From: Cyprinodon diabolis
Lineage: Eukaryota > Chordata > Actinopteri > Cyprinodontiformes > Cyprinodontidae
NCBI GenBank assembly: GCA_030533445.1
Contig: CM060070.1
Coordinates: 47,328,385 to 47,392,384, forward strand
DNA: 64,000 bases
Reading direction: 5' to 3'
Made by a program: the position numbers and the translations under genes. Below the pieces are notes generated by a model. The model was not told where the DNA came from. It saw nothing but the letters and a program-made list of their open reading frames with translations, and searched no databases. Within the stretch, counting starts at the first letter, position 1; every line of letters begins with the position of its first letter. Shown in pieces: positions 28,811 to 41,573 of this stretch.

Positions 28811-31800
28811 TATAGATGAACCAGATTCTATGGTAGAGAGATGAACCAGGTTCTATGGTAGAGAGATGAACCAGGGTCTATGGTATAGATGAACCAGATT
28901 CTATGGTAGAGAGATGAACCAGGTTCTATGGTATAGATGAACCAAGTTCTATGGTAGAGTGATGAACCAGGTTCTATGGTAGAGAGATGAACCAGGTTCT
29001 ATGGTATAGATAAACCAGATTCTATAGTAGAGAGATGAACCAGGTTCTATGGTAGAGAGATGAACCAGCTTCTATGGTAGAGAGATGAACCAGGTTGTAT
29101 GGTAGAGAGATGAACCATGGTCTATGGTAGAGAGATGAACCAGGTTGTATGGTAGAGAGATGAACCAGGTTCTATGGTAGAGAGATGAACCAGGTTCTAT
29201 GGTATAGATGAACCAAGTTCTATGGTAGAGAGATGAACCAGGTTCTGTGGTAGAGAGATGAACCAGGTTCTATGGTATAGATTAACCAGATTCTATGGTA
29301 GAGAGATGAACCAGGTTCTATGGTAGAGAGATGAACCAGGGTCTATGGTAGAGAGATGAACCAGGTTGTATGGTAGAGAGATGAACCAGGTTCTATGGTA
29401 TACACAAACCAGATTCTATGGTAGAGAGATGAACCAGGTTCTATGGTAGAGAGATGAACCAGGTTGTATAGTAGAGAGATTAAGCAGGTTCTATGGTAGA
29501 GCAATAAACCAGGTTCTATGGTAGAGAGATGAACCACATTCTATGGTCGAGAGATGAACCACATTCTATGGTAGAGAGATGAACCAGGTTCTATGGTAGA
29601 GCAATAAACCAGGTTCTATGGTAGAGAGATGAACCAGGTTCTATGGTATAGATGAACCAGATTCTATGGTAGAGAGATGAACCAGGTTCTATGGTATAGA
29701 TGAACCAAGTTCTATGGTAGAGAGATGAACCAGGTTCTATGGTAGAGAGATGAACCAGGTTCTATGGTATAGATGAACCAAGTTCTATGGTAGAGAGATG
29801 AACCAGGTTCTATGGTAGAGAGATGAACCAGGTTCTATGGTATAGATGAACCAGATTCTATGGTAGAGAGATGAACCAGGTTATATGGTAGAGAGATGAA
29901 CCAGGTTGTATGGTAGAGAGATGAACCAGGTTTTATGGTAGAGAGATGAACCAGGGTCTATGGTAGAGAGATGAAACAGGTTGTATGGTAGAGAGATGAA
30001 CCAGGTTCTATGGTATAGATGAACCAGATTCTATGGTAGAGAGATGAACCAGGTTCTATGGTATAGATGAACCAGATTCTATGGTAGAGAGATGAACCAG
30101 GTTGTATGGTAGAGAGATGAACCAGGTTCTATGGTAGAGAGATGAACCAGGGTCTATGGTAGAGAGATGAAACAGGTTGTATGGTAGAGAGATGAACCAG
30201 ATTCTATGGTAGAGAGATGAACCAGGTTCTATGATATAGATGAACCAGGTTCTATGGTATAGATGAACCAGGTTATATGGTATAGACAAACCAGATTCTA
30301 TGGTAGAGAGATGAACCAGGTTCTATGGTAGACAGATGAACCAGGTTCTATGGTATAGACAAACCAGATTTTATGGTAGAGAGATGAACCAGGTTGTATG
30401 GTAGAGAGATGAACCAGGGTCTATGGTAGAGAGATGAAATAGGTTGTATGGTAGAGAGATGAACCAGGTTATATGGTATAGACAAACCAGATTCTATGGT
30501 AGAGAGATGAACCAGGTTCTATGGTAGAGAGATGAACCAGGTTCTATGCTATAGACAAACCAGATTCTATGGTAGAGAGATGAACCAGGTTCTATGGCAG
30601 AGAGATGAACCAGGTTGTATGGTAGAGAGATGAAGCAGGTTCTCTGGTAAAGCAATAAACCAAGTTCTATGGTAGAGAGATGAACCAGGTTTTATGGTAG
30701 AGAGATGAACCAGGTTCTATGGTAGAGAGATGAACCAGGGTCTATGGTAGAGAGATGAAACAGGTTGTATGGTAGAGAGATGAACCAGGTTCTATGGTAT
30801 AGATGAACCAGATTCTATGGTAGAGAGATGAACCAGGTTCTATGGTATATATGAACCAAGTTCTATGGTAGAGTGATGAACCAGGTTCTATGGTAGAGAG
30901 ATGAACCAGGTTCTATGGTATAGATAAACCAGATTCTATGGTAGAGACATGAACCAGGTTCTATGTTAGAGAGATGAACCAGGTTCTATGGTAGAGAGAT
31001 GAACCAGGTTCTATGGTATAGATGAACCAAGTTCTATGGTAGAGAGATGAACCAGGTTCTATGGTAGAGAGATGAACCAGGTTCTATGGTATAGATGAAC
31101 CAAGTTCTATGATAGAGAGATGAACCAGGTTCTATGGTAGAGAAATGAACCGGGTTCTATGGTATAGATGAACCAAGTTCTATTGTAGAGAGATGAACCA
31201 GGTTCTATGGTAGAGAGATGAACCAGGTTCTATGGTATAGACAAACCAGATTTTATGGTAGAGAGATGAACCAGGTTGTATGGTAGAGAGATGAACCAGG
31301 GTCTATGGTAGAGAGATGAAATAGGTTGTATGGTAGAGAGATGAACCAGGTTATATGGTTTAGACAAACCAGATTCTATGGTAGAGAGATGAACCAGGTT
31401 CTGTGGTAGAGAGATGAACCAGGTTCTATGGTATAGATGAACCAGATTCTATGGTAGAGAGATGAACCAGGTTCTATGGTAGAGAGATGAACCAGGGTCT
31501 ATGGTAGAGAGATGAACCAGGTTGTATGGTAGAGAGATGAACCAGGTTCTATGGTATACACAAACCAGATTCTATGGTAGAGAGATGAACCAGGTTCTAT
31601 GGTAGAGAGATGAACCAGGTTGTATAGTAGAGAGATGAAGCAGGTTCTATGGTAGAGCAATAAACCAGGTTCTATGGTAGAGAGATGAACCACATTCTAT
31701 GGTCGAGAGATGAACCACATTCTATGGTAGAGAGATGAACCAGGTTCTATGGTAGAGCAATAAACCAGGTTCTATGGTAGAGAGATGAACCAGGTTCTAT

Positions 31801-34800
31801 GGTATAGATGAACCAAGTTCTATGGTAGAGAGATGAACCAGGTTCTATGGTAGAGAGATGAACCAGGTTCTATGGTATAGATGAACCAGATTCTATGGTA
31901 GAGAGATGAACCAGGTTATATGGTAGAGAGATGAACCAAGTTGTATGGTAGAGAGATGAACCAGGTTTTATGGTATAGCTGAACCAGATTCTATGGTAGA
32001 GAGATGAACCAGGTTTTATGGTAGAGAGATGAACCAGGTTCTATGGTAGAGAGATGAACCAGGGTCTATGGTAGAGAGATGAAACAGGTTGTATGGTAGA
32101 GAGATGAACCAGGTTCTATGGTATAGATGAACCAGATTCTATGGTAGAGAGATGAACCAAGTTCTATGGTATAGATGAACCAGATTCTATGGTAGAGATG
32201 AACCAGGTTGTATTGTAGAGAGATGAACCAGGTTCTATGGTAGAGAGATGAGCCAGGGTCTATGGTAGAGAGATGAAACAGGTTGTATGGTAGAGAGATG
32301 AACCAGATTCTATAGTAGAGAGATGAACCGGGTTCTATTGTAGAGAGATGAACCAGGTTCTATGGTAGAGAGATGAACCAGGTTCTATGATATAGATGAA
32401 CCAGATTCTATGGTATAGATGAACCAGGTTGTATGGTAGACAGACGAACCAGGTTCTATGGTATAGACAACCCAGATTTTATGGTAGAGAGATGAACCAG
32501 GTTGTATGGTAGAGAGATGACCCGGGGTCTATGGTAGAGAGATGAACCAGGGTCTATGGTAGAGAGATGAACCAGGTTATGTGGTAGAGAGATGAACCAG
32601 GTTCTATGGTAGAGAGATGAACCAGGTTCTATGGTAGAGAGAATAACAAGGGTCTATGGTAGAGAGATGAACCAGATTCTATGGTAGAGAGATGGACCAG
32701 GTTCTATGGTAGAGAGATTAACCAGGTTCTATGGTAGAGAGATTAACCAGGTTCTATGGTATAGACAAACCAGATTTTATGGTAGAGAGATGAACCAGGT
32801 TGTATGGTAGAGAGATGAACCAGGGTCTATGGTAGAGAGATGAACCAGGGTCTATGGTAGAGAGATGAAATAGGTTGTATGGTAGAGAGATGAACCAGGT
32901 TATATGGTATAGACAAACCAGATTCTATGGTAGAGAGATGAACCAGGTTCTATGGTAGACAGATGAACCAGGTTCTATGGTATAGACAAACCAGATTTTA
33001 TGGTAGAGAGATGAACCAGGTTGTATGGTAGAGAGATGAACCAGGGTCTATGGTAGAGAGATGAAATAGGTTGTATGGTAGAGAGATGAACCAGGTTCTA
33101 TGGTATAGACAAACCAGATTCTATGGTAGAGAGATGAACCAGGTTCTATGGTGGAGAGATGAACCAGGTTGTATGGTAGAGAGATGAAGCAGGTTCTCTG
33201 GTAGAGCAATAAACCACGTTCTATGTTAGAGAAATGAAGCACATTCTATGGTAGGGAGATGAAACACATTCTATGGTAGAGAGACGAACCAGGTTCTATG
33301 GTAGAGCAATAAACCAGGTTCTATGGTAGAGAGATGAACCAGGGTCTATGGTATAGATGAACCAGATTCTATGGTAGAGAGATGAACCAGGTTCTATGGT
33401 ATAGATGAACCAAGTTCTATGGTAGAGTGATGAACCAGGTTCTATGGTAGAGAGATGAACCAGGTTCTATGGTATAGATAAACCAGATTCTATGGTAGAG
33501 ACATGAACCATGTTCTATGGTAGAGAGATGAACCAGGTTCTATGGTAGAGAGATGAACCAGGTTCTATGGTAGAGAGATGAACCAGGTTCTATGGTATAG
33601 ATGAACCAAGTTCTATGGTAGAGAGATGAACCAGGTTCTGTGGTAGAGAGATGAACCAGGTTCTATGGTATAGATGAACCAGATTCTATGGTAGAGAGAT
33701 GAACCAGGTTCTATGGTAGAGAGATGAACCAGCTTCTATGGTAGAGAGATGAACCAGGTTGTATGGTAGAGAGATGAACCAGGGTCTATGGTAGAGAGAT
33801 GAACCAGGTTGTATGGTAGAGAGATGAACCAGGTTCTATGGTATAGGCAAACCAGATTCTATGGTAGAGAGATGAACCAGGTTCTATGGTAGAGAGATGA
33901 AGCAGGTTCTATGGTAGAGCAATAAACCAGGTTCTATGGTAGAGAGATGAACCACATTCTATGGTCGAGAGATGAACCACATTCTATGGTAGAGAGATGA
34001 ACCAGGTTCTATGGTAGAGCAATAAACCAGGTTCTATGGTAGAGAGATGAACCAGGTTCTATGGTATAGATGAACCAGATTCCATGGTAGAGAGATGAAC
34101 CAGGTTCTATGGTAGAGAGATGAACCAGGTTCTATGGTAGAGAGATGAACCAGGTTCTATGGTAGAGAGATGAACCAGGTTCTATGGTGGAGAGATGAAC
34201 CAGGTTCTATGGTAGAGAGATGAACCAGGTTCTATGGTATAGATAAACCAGATTCTATGGTAGAGAGATGAACCAGCTTCTATGGTAGAGAGATGAACCA
34301 GGTTGTATGGTAGAGAGATGAACCAGGGTCTATATTAGAGAGATGAACCAGGTTGTATGGTAGAGAGATGAACCAGGTTCTATGGTAGAGAGATGAACCA
34401 GGTTCTATGGTATAGATGAACCAAGTTCTATGGTAGAGAGATGAACCAGGTTCTGTGGTAGAGAGATGAACCAGGTTCTATGGTATAGATGAACCAGATT
34501 CTATGGTAGAGAGATGAACCAGGTTCTATGGTAGAGAGATGAACCAGGGTCTATGGTAGAGAGATGAACCAGGTTATATGGTAGAGAGATGAACCAGGTT
34601 CTATGGTATACACAAACCAGATTCTATGGTAGAGAGATGAACCAGGTTATATGGTAGAGAGATGAACCAGGTTGTATGGTAGAGAGATGAAGCAGGTTCT
34701 ATGGTAGAGCAATAAACCAGGTTCTATGGTAGAGAGATGAACCACATTCTATGGTCGAGAGATGAACCACATTCTATGGTAGAGAGATGAACCAGGTTCT

Positions 34801-37800
34801 ATGGTAGAGCAATAAACCAGGTTCTATGGTAGAGAGATGAACCAGGTTCTATGGTATAGATGAACCAGATTCTATGGTAGAGAGATGAACCAGGTTCTAT
34901 GGTATAGATGAACCAAGTTCTATGGTAGAGAGATGAACCAGGTTCTATGGTATAGATGAACCAGATTCTATGGTAGAGAGATGAACCAGGTTTTATGGTA
35001 GAGAGATGAACCAGGTTCTATGGTAGAGAGATGAACCAGGGTCTATGGTAGAGAGATGAAACAGGTTGTATGGTAGAGAGATGAACCAGATTCTATAGTA
35101 GAGAGATGAACCGGGTTCTATTGTAGAGAGTTGAACCAGGTTCTATGGTAGAGAGATGAACCAGGTTCTATGATATAGATGAACCAGGTTCTATGGTATA
35201 GATGAACCAGGTTGTATGGTATAGACAAACCAGATTCTATGGTAGAGAGATGAACCGGGTTCTATGGTAGACAGATGAACCAGGTTCTATGGTATAGACA
35301 AACCAGATTTTATGGTAGAGAGATGAACCAGGTTGTATGGTAGAGAGATGAACCAGGGTCTATGGTAGAGAGATGAAATAGGTTGTATGGTAGAGAGATG
35401 AACCAGGTTATATGGTATAGACAAACCAGATTCTATGGTAGAGAGATGAACCAGGTTCTATGGTAGAGAGATGAACCAGGTTCTATGCTAGAGACAAACC
35501 AGATTCTATGGTAGAGAGATGAACCAGGTTCTATGGTAGAGAGATGAACCAGGTTGTATGGTAGAGAGATGAAGCAGGTTCTCTGGTAAAGCAATAAACC
35601 AAGTTCTATGGTAGAGAGATGAACCACATTCTATGGTAGGGAGATGAAACACATTCTATGGTAGAGAGACGAAACAGGTTCTATGGTAGAGCAATAAACC
35701 AGGTTCTATGGTAGAGAGATGAACCAGGTTCTATGGTATAGATGAACCAGATTCTATGGTAGAGAGATGAACCAGGTTCTATGGTATAGATGAACCAAGT
35801 TCTATGGTAGAGTGATGAACAAGGTTCTATGGTAGAGAGATGAACCAGGTTCTATGGTATAGATAAACCAGATTCTATGGTAGAGACATGAACCAGGTTC
35901 TATGGTAGAGAGATGAACCAGGTTCTATGGTAGAGAGATGAACCAGGTTCTATGGTATAGTTGAACCAAGTTCTATGGTAGAGAGATGAACCAGGTTCTA
36001 TGGTAGAGAGATGAACCAGGTTCTATGGTATAGATGAACCAAGTTCTATGATAGAGAGATGAACCAGGTTCTATGGTAGAGAAATGAACCGGGTTCTATG
36101 GTATAGATGAACCAAGTTCTATTGTAGAGAGATGAACCAGGTTCTATGGTAGAGAGATGAACCAGGTTCTATGGTATAGACAAACCAGATTTTATGGTAG
36201 AGAGATGAACCAGGTTGTATGGTAGAGAGATGAACCAGGGTCTATGGTAGAGAGATGAAATAGGTTGTATGGTAGAGAGATGAACCAGGTTATATGGTAT
36301 AGACAAACCAGATTCTATGATAGAGAGATGAACCAGGTTCTATGATAGAGAGATGAACCAGGTTCTATGGTATAGACAAACCAGATTCTATGGTAGAGAG
36401 ATGAACCAGGTTCTATTGTAGAGAGATGAACCAGGTTGTATGGTAGAGAGATGAAGCAGGTTCTCTGGTAGAGCAATAAACCACGTTGTATGGTAGAGAG
36501 ATGAACCACTTTCTATGGTAGGGAGATGAAGCACATTCTATGGTAGAGAGACGAACCAGGTCCTATGGTAGAGCAATAAACCAGGTTCTATGGTAGAGAG
36601 GTGAACCAGGTTCTATGGTATAGATGAACCAGATTCTATGGTATAGATGAACCAGATTCTATGGTAGAGAGATGAACCAGGTTTTATGGTAGAGAGATGA
36701 ACCAGGGTCTATGGTATAGATGAACCAGATTCTATGGTAGAGAGATGAACCAGGTTCTATGGTATAGATGAACCAAGTTCTATGGTAGAGTGATGAACCA
36801 GGTTCTATGGTAGAGAGATGAACCAGGTTCTATGGTATAGATAAACCAGATTCTATGGTAGAGAGATGAACCAGGTTCTATGGTAGAGAGATGAACCAGC
36901 TTCTATGGTAGAGAGATGAACCAGGTTGTATGGTAGAGAGATGAACCAGGGTCTATGGTAGAGAGATGAACCAGGTTGTATGGTAGAGAGATGAACCAGG
37001 TTCTATGGTAGAGAGATGAACCAGGTTCTATGGTATAGATGAACCAAGTTCTATGGTAGAGAGATGAACCAGGTTCTGTGGTAGAGAGATGAACCAGGTT
37101 CTATGGTATAGATGAACCAGATTCTATGGTAGAGAGATGAACCAGGTTCTATGGTAGAGAGATGAACCAGGGTCTATGGTAGAGAGATGAACCAGGTTGT
37201 ATGGTAGAGAGATGAACCAGGTTCTATGGTATACACAAACCAGATTCTATGGTAGAGAGATGAACCAGGTTCTATGGTAGAGAGATGAACCAGGTTGTAT
37301 AGTAGAGAGATGAAGCAGGTTCTATGGTAGAGCAATAAACCAGGTTCTATGGTAGAGAGATGAACCACATTCTATGGTCGAGAGATGAACCACATTCTAT
37401 GGTAGAGAGATGAACCAGGTTCCATGGTAGAGCAATAAACCAGGTTCTATGGTAGAGAGATGAACCAGGTTCTATGGTATAGATGAACCAAGTTCTATGG
37501 TAGAGAGATGAACCAGGTTCTATGGTAGAGAGATGAACCAGGTTCTATGGTATAGATGAACCAGATTCTATGGTAGAGAGATGAACCAGGTTATATGGTA
37601 GAGAGATGAACCAAGTTGTATGGTAGAGAGATGAACCAGGTTTTATGGTAGAGAGATGAACCAGGTTCTATGGTATAGATAAACCAGATTCTATGGTAGA
37701 GACATGAACCAGGTTCTATGGTAGAGAGATGAACCAGGTTCTATGGTAGAGAGATGAACCAGGTTCTATGGTATAGATGAACCAAGTTCTATGGTAGAGA

Positions 37801-40800
37801 GATGAACCAGGTTCTATGGTAGAGAGATGAACCAGGTTCTATGGTATAGATGAACCAAGTTCTATGATAGAGAGATGAACCAGGTTCTATGGTAGAGAAA
37901 TGAACCGGGTTCTATGGTATAGATGAACCAAGTTCTATTGTAGAGAGATGAACCAGGTTCTATGGTAGAGAGATGAACCAGGTTCTATGGTATAGACAAA
38001 CCAGATTTTATGGTAGAGAGATGAACCAGGTTGTATGGTAGAGAGATGAACCAGGGTCTATGGTAGAGAGATGAAATAGGTTGTATGGTAGAGAGATGAA
38101 CCAGGTTATATGGTATAGACAAACCAGATTCTATGATAGAGAGATGAACCAGGTTCTATGATAGAGAGATGAACCAGGTTCTATGGTATAGACAAACCAG
38201 ATTCTATGGTAGAGAGATGAACCAGGTTCTATTGTAGAGAGATGAACCAGGTTGTATGGTAGAGAGATGAAGCAGGTTCTCTGGTAGAGCAATAAACCAC
38301 GTTTTATGGTAGAGAGATGAACCACTTTCTATGGTAGGGAGATGAAACACATTCTATGGTAGAGAGACGAACCAGGTTCTATGGTAGAGCAATAAACCAG
38401 GTTCTATGGTAGAGAGGTGAACCAGGTTCTATGGTATAGATGAACCAGATTCTATGGTATAGATGAACCAGATTCTATGGTAGAGAGATGAACCAGGTTC
38501 TATGGTAGAGAGATGAACCAGGGTCTATGGTATAGATGAACCAGATTCTATGGTAGAGAGATGAACCAGGTTCTATGGTATAGATGAACCAAGTTCTATG
38601 GTAGAGTGATGAACCAGGTTCTATGGTAGAGAGATGAACCAGGTTCTATGGTATAGATAAACCAGATTCTATAGTAGAGAGATGAACCAGGTTCTATGGT
38701 AGAGAGATGAACCAGCTTCTATGGTAGAGAGATGAACCAGGTTGTATGGTAGAGAGATGAACCAGGGTCTATGGTAGAGAGATGAACCAGGTTGTATGGT
38801 AGAGAGATGAACCAGGTTCTATGGTAGAGAGATGAACCAGGTTCTATGGTATAGATGAACCAAGTTCTATGGTAGAGAGATGAACCAGGTTCTGTGGTAG
38901 AGAGATGAACCAGGTTCTATGGTATAGATTAACCAGATTCTATGGTAGAGAGATGAACCAGGTTCTATGGTAGAGAGATGAACCAGGGTCTATGGTAGAG
39001 AGATGAACCAGGTTGTATGGTAGAGAGATGAACCAGGTTCTATGGTATACACAAACCAGATTCTATGGTAGAGAGATGAACCAGGTTCTATGGTAGAGAG
39101 ATGAACCAGGTTGTATAGTAGAGAGATTAAGCAGGTTCTATGGTAGAGCAATAAACCAGGTTCTATGGTAGAGAGATGAACCACATTCTATGGTCGAGAG
39201 ATGAACCACATTCTATGGTAGAGAGATGAACCAGGTTCTATGGTAGAGCAATAAACCAGGTTCTATGGTAGAGAGATGAACCAGGTTCTATGGTATAGAT
39301 GAACCAGATTCTATGGTAGAGAGATGAACCAGGTTCTATGGTATAGATGAACCAAGTTCTATGGTAGAGAGATGAACCAGGTTCTATGGTAGAGAGATGA
39401 ACCAGGTTCTATGGTATAGATGAACCAAGTTCTGTGGTAGAGAGATGAACCAGGTTCTATGGTAGAGAGATGAACCAGGTTCTATGGTATAGATGAACCA
39501 GATTCTATGGTAGAGAGATGAACCAGGTTATATGGTAGAGAGATGAACCAGGTTGTATGGTAGAGAGATGAACCAGGTTTTATGGTAGAGAGATGAACCA
39601 GGGTCTATGGTAGAGAGATGAAACAGGTTGTATGGTAGAGAGATGAACCAGGTTCTATGGTATAGATGAACCAGATTCTATGGTAGAGAGATGAACCAGG
39701 TTCTATGGTATAGATGAACCAGATTCTATGGTAGAGAGATGAACCAGGTTGTATGGTAGAGAGATGAACCAGGTTCTATGGTAGAGAGATGAACCAGGGT
39801 CTATGGTAGAGAGATGAAACAGGTTGTATGGTAGAGAGATGAACCAGATTCTATGGTAGAGAGATGAACCAGGTTCTATGATATAGATGAACCAGGTTCT
39901 ATGGTATAGATGAACCAGGTTATATGGTATAGACAAACCAGATTCTATGGTAGAGAGATGAACCAGGTTCTATGGTAGACAGATGAACCAGGTTCTATGG
40001 TATAGACAAACCAGATTTTATGGTAGAGAGATGAACCAGGTTGTATGGTAGAGAGATGAACCAGGGTCTATGGTAGAGAGATGAAATAGGTTGTATGGTA
40101 GAGAGATGAACCAGGTTATATGGTATAGACAAACCAGATTCTATGGTAGAGAGATGAACCAGGTTCTATGGTAGAGAGATGAACCAGGTTCTATGCTATA
40201 GACAAACCAGATTCTATGGTAGAGAGATGAACCAGGTTCTATGGCAGAGAGATGAACCAGGTTGTATGGTAGAGAGATGAAGCAGGTTCTCTGGTAAAGC
40301 AATAAACCAAGTTCTATGGTAGAGAGATGAACCAGGTTTTATGGTAGAGAGATGAACCAGGTTCTATGGTAGAGAGATGAACCAGGGTCTATGGTAGAGA
40401 GATGAAACAGGTTGTATGGTAGAGAGATGAACCAGGTTCTATGGTATAGATGAACCAGATTCTATGGTAGAGAGATGAACCAGGTTCTATGGTATATATG
40501 AACCAAGTTCTATGGTAGAGTGATGAACCAGGTTCTATGGTAGAGAGATGAACCAGGTTCTATGGTATAGATAAACCAGATTCTATGGTAGAGACATGAA
40601 CCAGGTTCTATGTTAGAGAGATGAACCAGGTTCTATGGTAGAGAGATGAACCAGGTTCTATGGTATAGATGAACCAAGTTCTATGGTAGAGAGATGAACC
40701 AGGTTCTATGGTAGAGAGATGAACCAGGTTCTATGGTATAGATGAACCAAGTTCTATGATAGAGAGATGAACCAGGTTCTATGGTAGAGAAATGAACCGG

Positions 40801-41573
40801 GTTCTATGGTATAGATGAACCAAGTTCTATTGTAGAGAGATGAACCAGGTTCTATGGTAGAGAGATGAACCAGGTTGTATGGTAGAGAGATGAACCAGGG
40901 TCTATGGTAGAGAGATGAAATAGGTTGTATGGTAGAGAGATGAACCAGGTTATATGGTTTAGACAAACCAGATTCTATGGTAGAGAGATGAACCAGGTTC
41001 TGTGGTAGAGAGATGAACCAGGTTCTATGGTATAGATGAACCAGATTCTATGGTAGAGAGATGAACCAGGTTCTATGGTAGAGAGATGAACCAGGGTCTA
41101 TGGTAGAGAGATGAACCAGGTTGTATGGTAGAGAGATGAACCAGGTTCTATGGTATACACAAACCAGATTCTATGGTAGAGAGATGAACCAGGTTCTATG
41201 GTAGAGAGATGAACCAGGTTGTATAGTAGAGAGATGAAGCAGGTTCTATGGTAGAGCAATAAACCAGGTTCTATGGTAGAGAGATGAACCACATTCTATG
41301 GTCGAGAGATGAACCACATTCTATGGTAGAGAGATGAACCAGGTTCTATGGTAGAGCAATAAACCAGGTTCTATGGTAGAGAGATGAACCAGGTTCTATG
41401 GTATAGATGAACCAAGTTCTATGGTAGAGAGATGAACCAGGTTCTATGGTAGAGAGATGAACCAGGTTCTATGGTATAGATGAACCAGATTCTATGGTAG
41501 AGAGATGAACCAGGTTATATGGTAGAGAGATGAACCAAGTTGTATGGTAGAGAGATGAACCAGGTTTTATGGT
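22324..41573. repeat. Tandem pair of 9,647-bp higher-order blocks
   Basis: Block one is about 22324-31970; block two starts at 31971 with the same TGGTATAGCTGAACC monomer. The offset is exactly 9,647 bp at 22544/32191, 23401/33048, 25786/35433, 26668/36315, 28484/38131 and 30056/39703. It drops to 9,599 bp by 31499/41098, because block two lacks 48 bp (one 23-bp plus one 25-bp monomer) near 40875. The copies differ by scattered single bases, for example within 28484-28678 versus 38131-38325. This is the largest clean head-to-tail duplication in the window. Confidence 0.88.
26668..29540. repeat. 1,816-bp higher-order period (859 + 957 bp sub-units)
   Basis: Characteristic monomer clusters recur at 26668, 27527, 28484 and 29343, giving alternating spacings of 859, 957 and 859 bp and a full period of 1,816 bp. 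The same alternation reappears at 36315/37174/38131/38990 and in part at 42055-44826. A 1,816-bp step also separates clusters at 1441/3257 and 14407/16223. Units of about 35-39 monomers therefore appear to be an older layer of organisation from which the larger blocks were built. Confidence 0.7.

Larger units (their letters stand above)
5036..32527. repeat. Eight dispersed copies of a CCCGGG-marked monomer cassette
   Basis: A cassette containing a monomer with GACCCGGGGTC, followed by GGTTATGTGG, AGAGAATAACAAGGG, AGATGGACC and AGATTAACC variants, occurs with its GACCCGGGG at 5036, 8351, 10611, 16655, 18940, 20587, 22872 and 32519. I found it nowhere right of about 32.5 kb. It is a useful landmark because CpG and CCCGGG are otherwise absent from the consensus monomer. 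Its spacing reproduces the 3,315, 3,932 and 9,647-bp block offsets. Confidence 0.85.
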
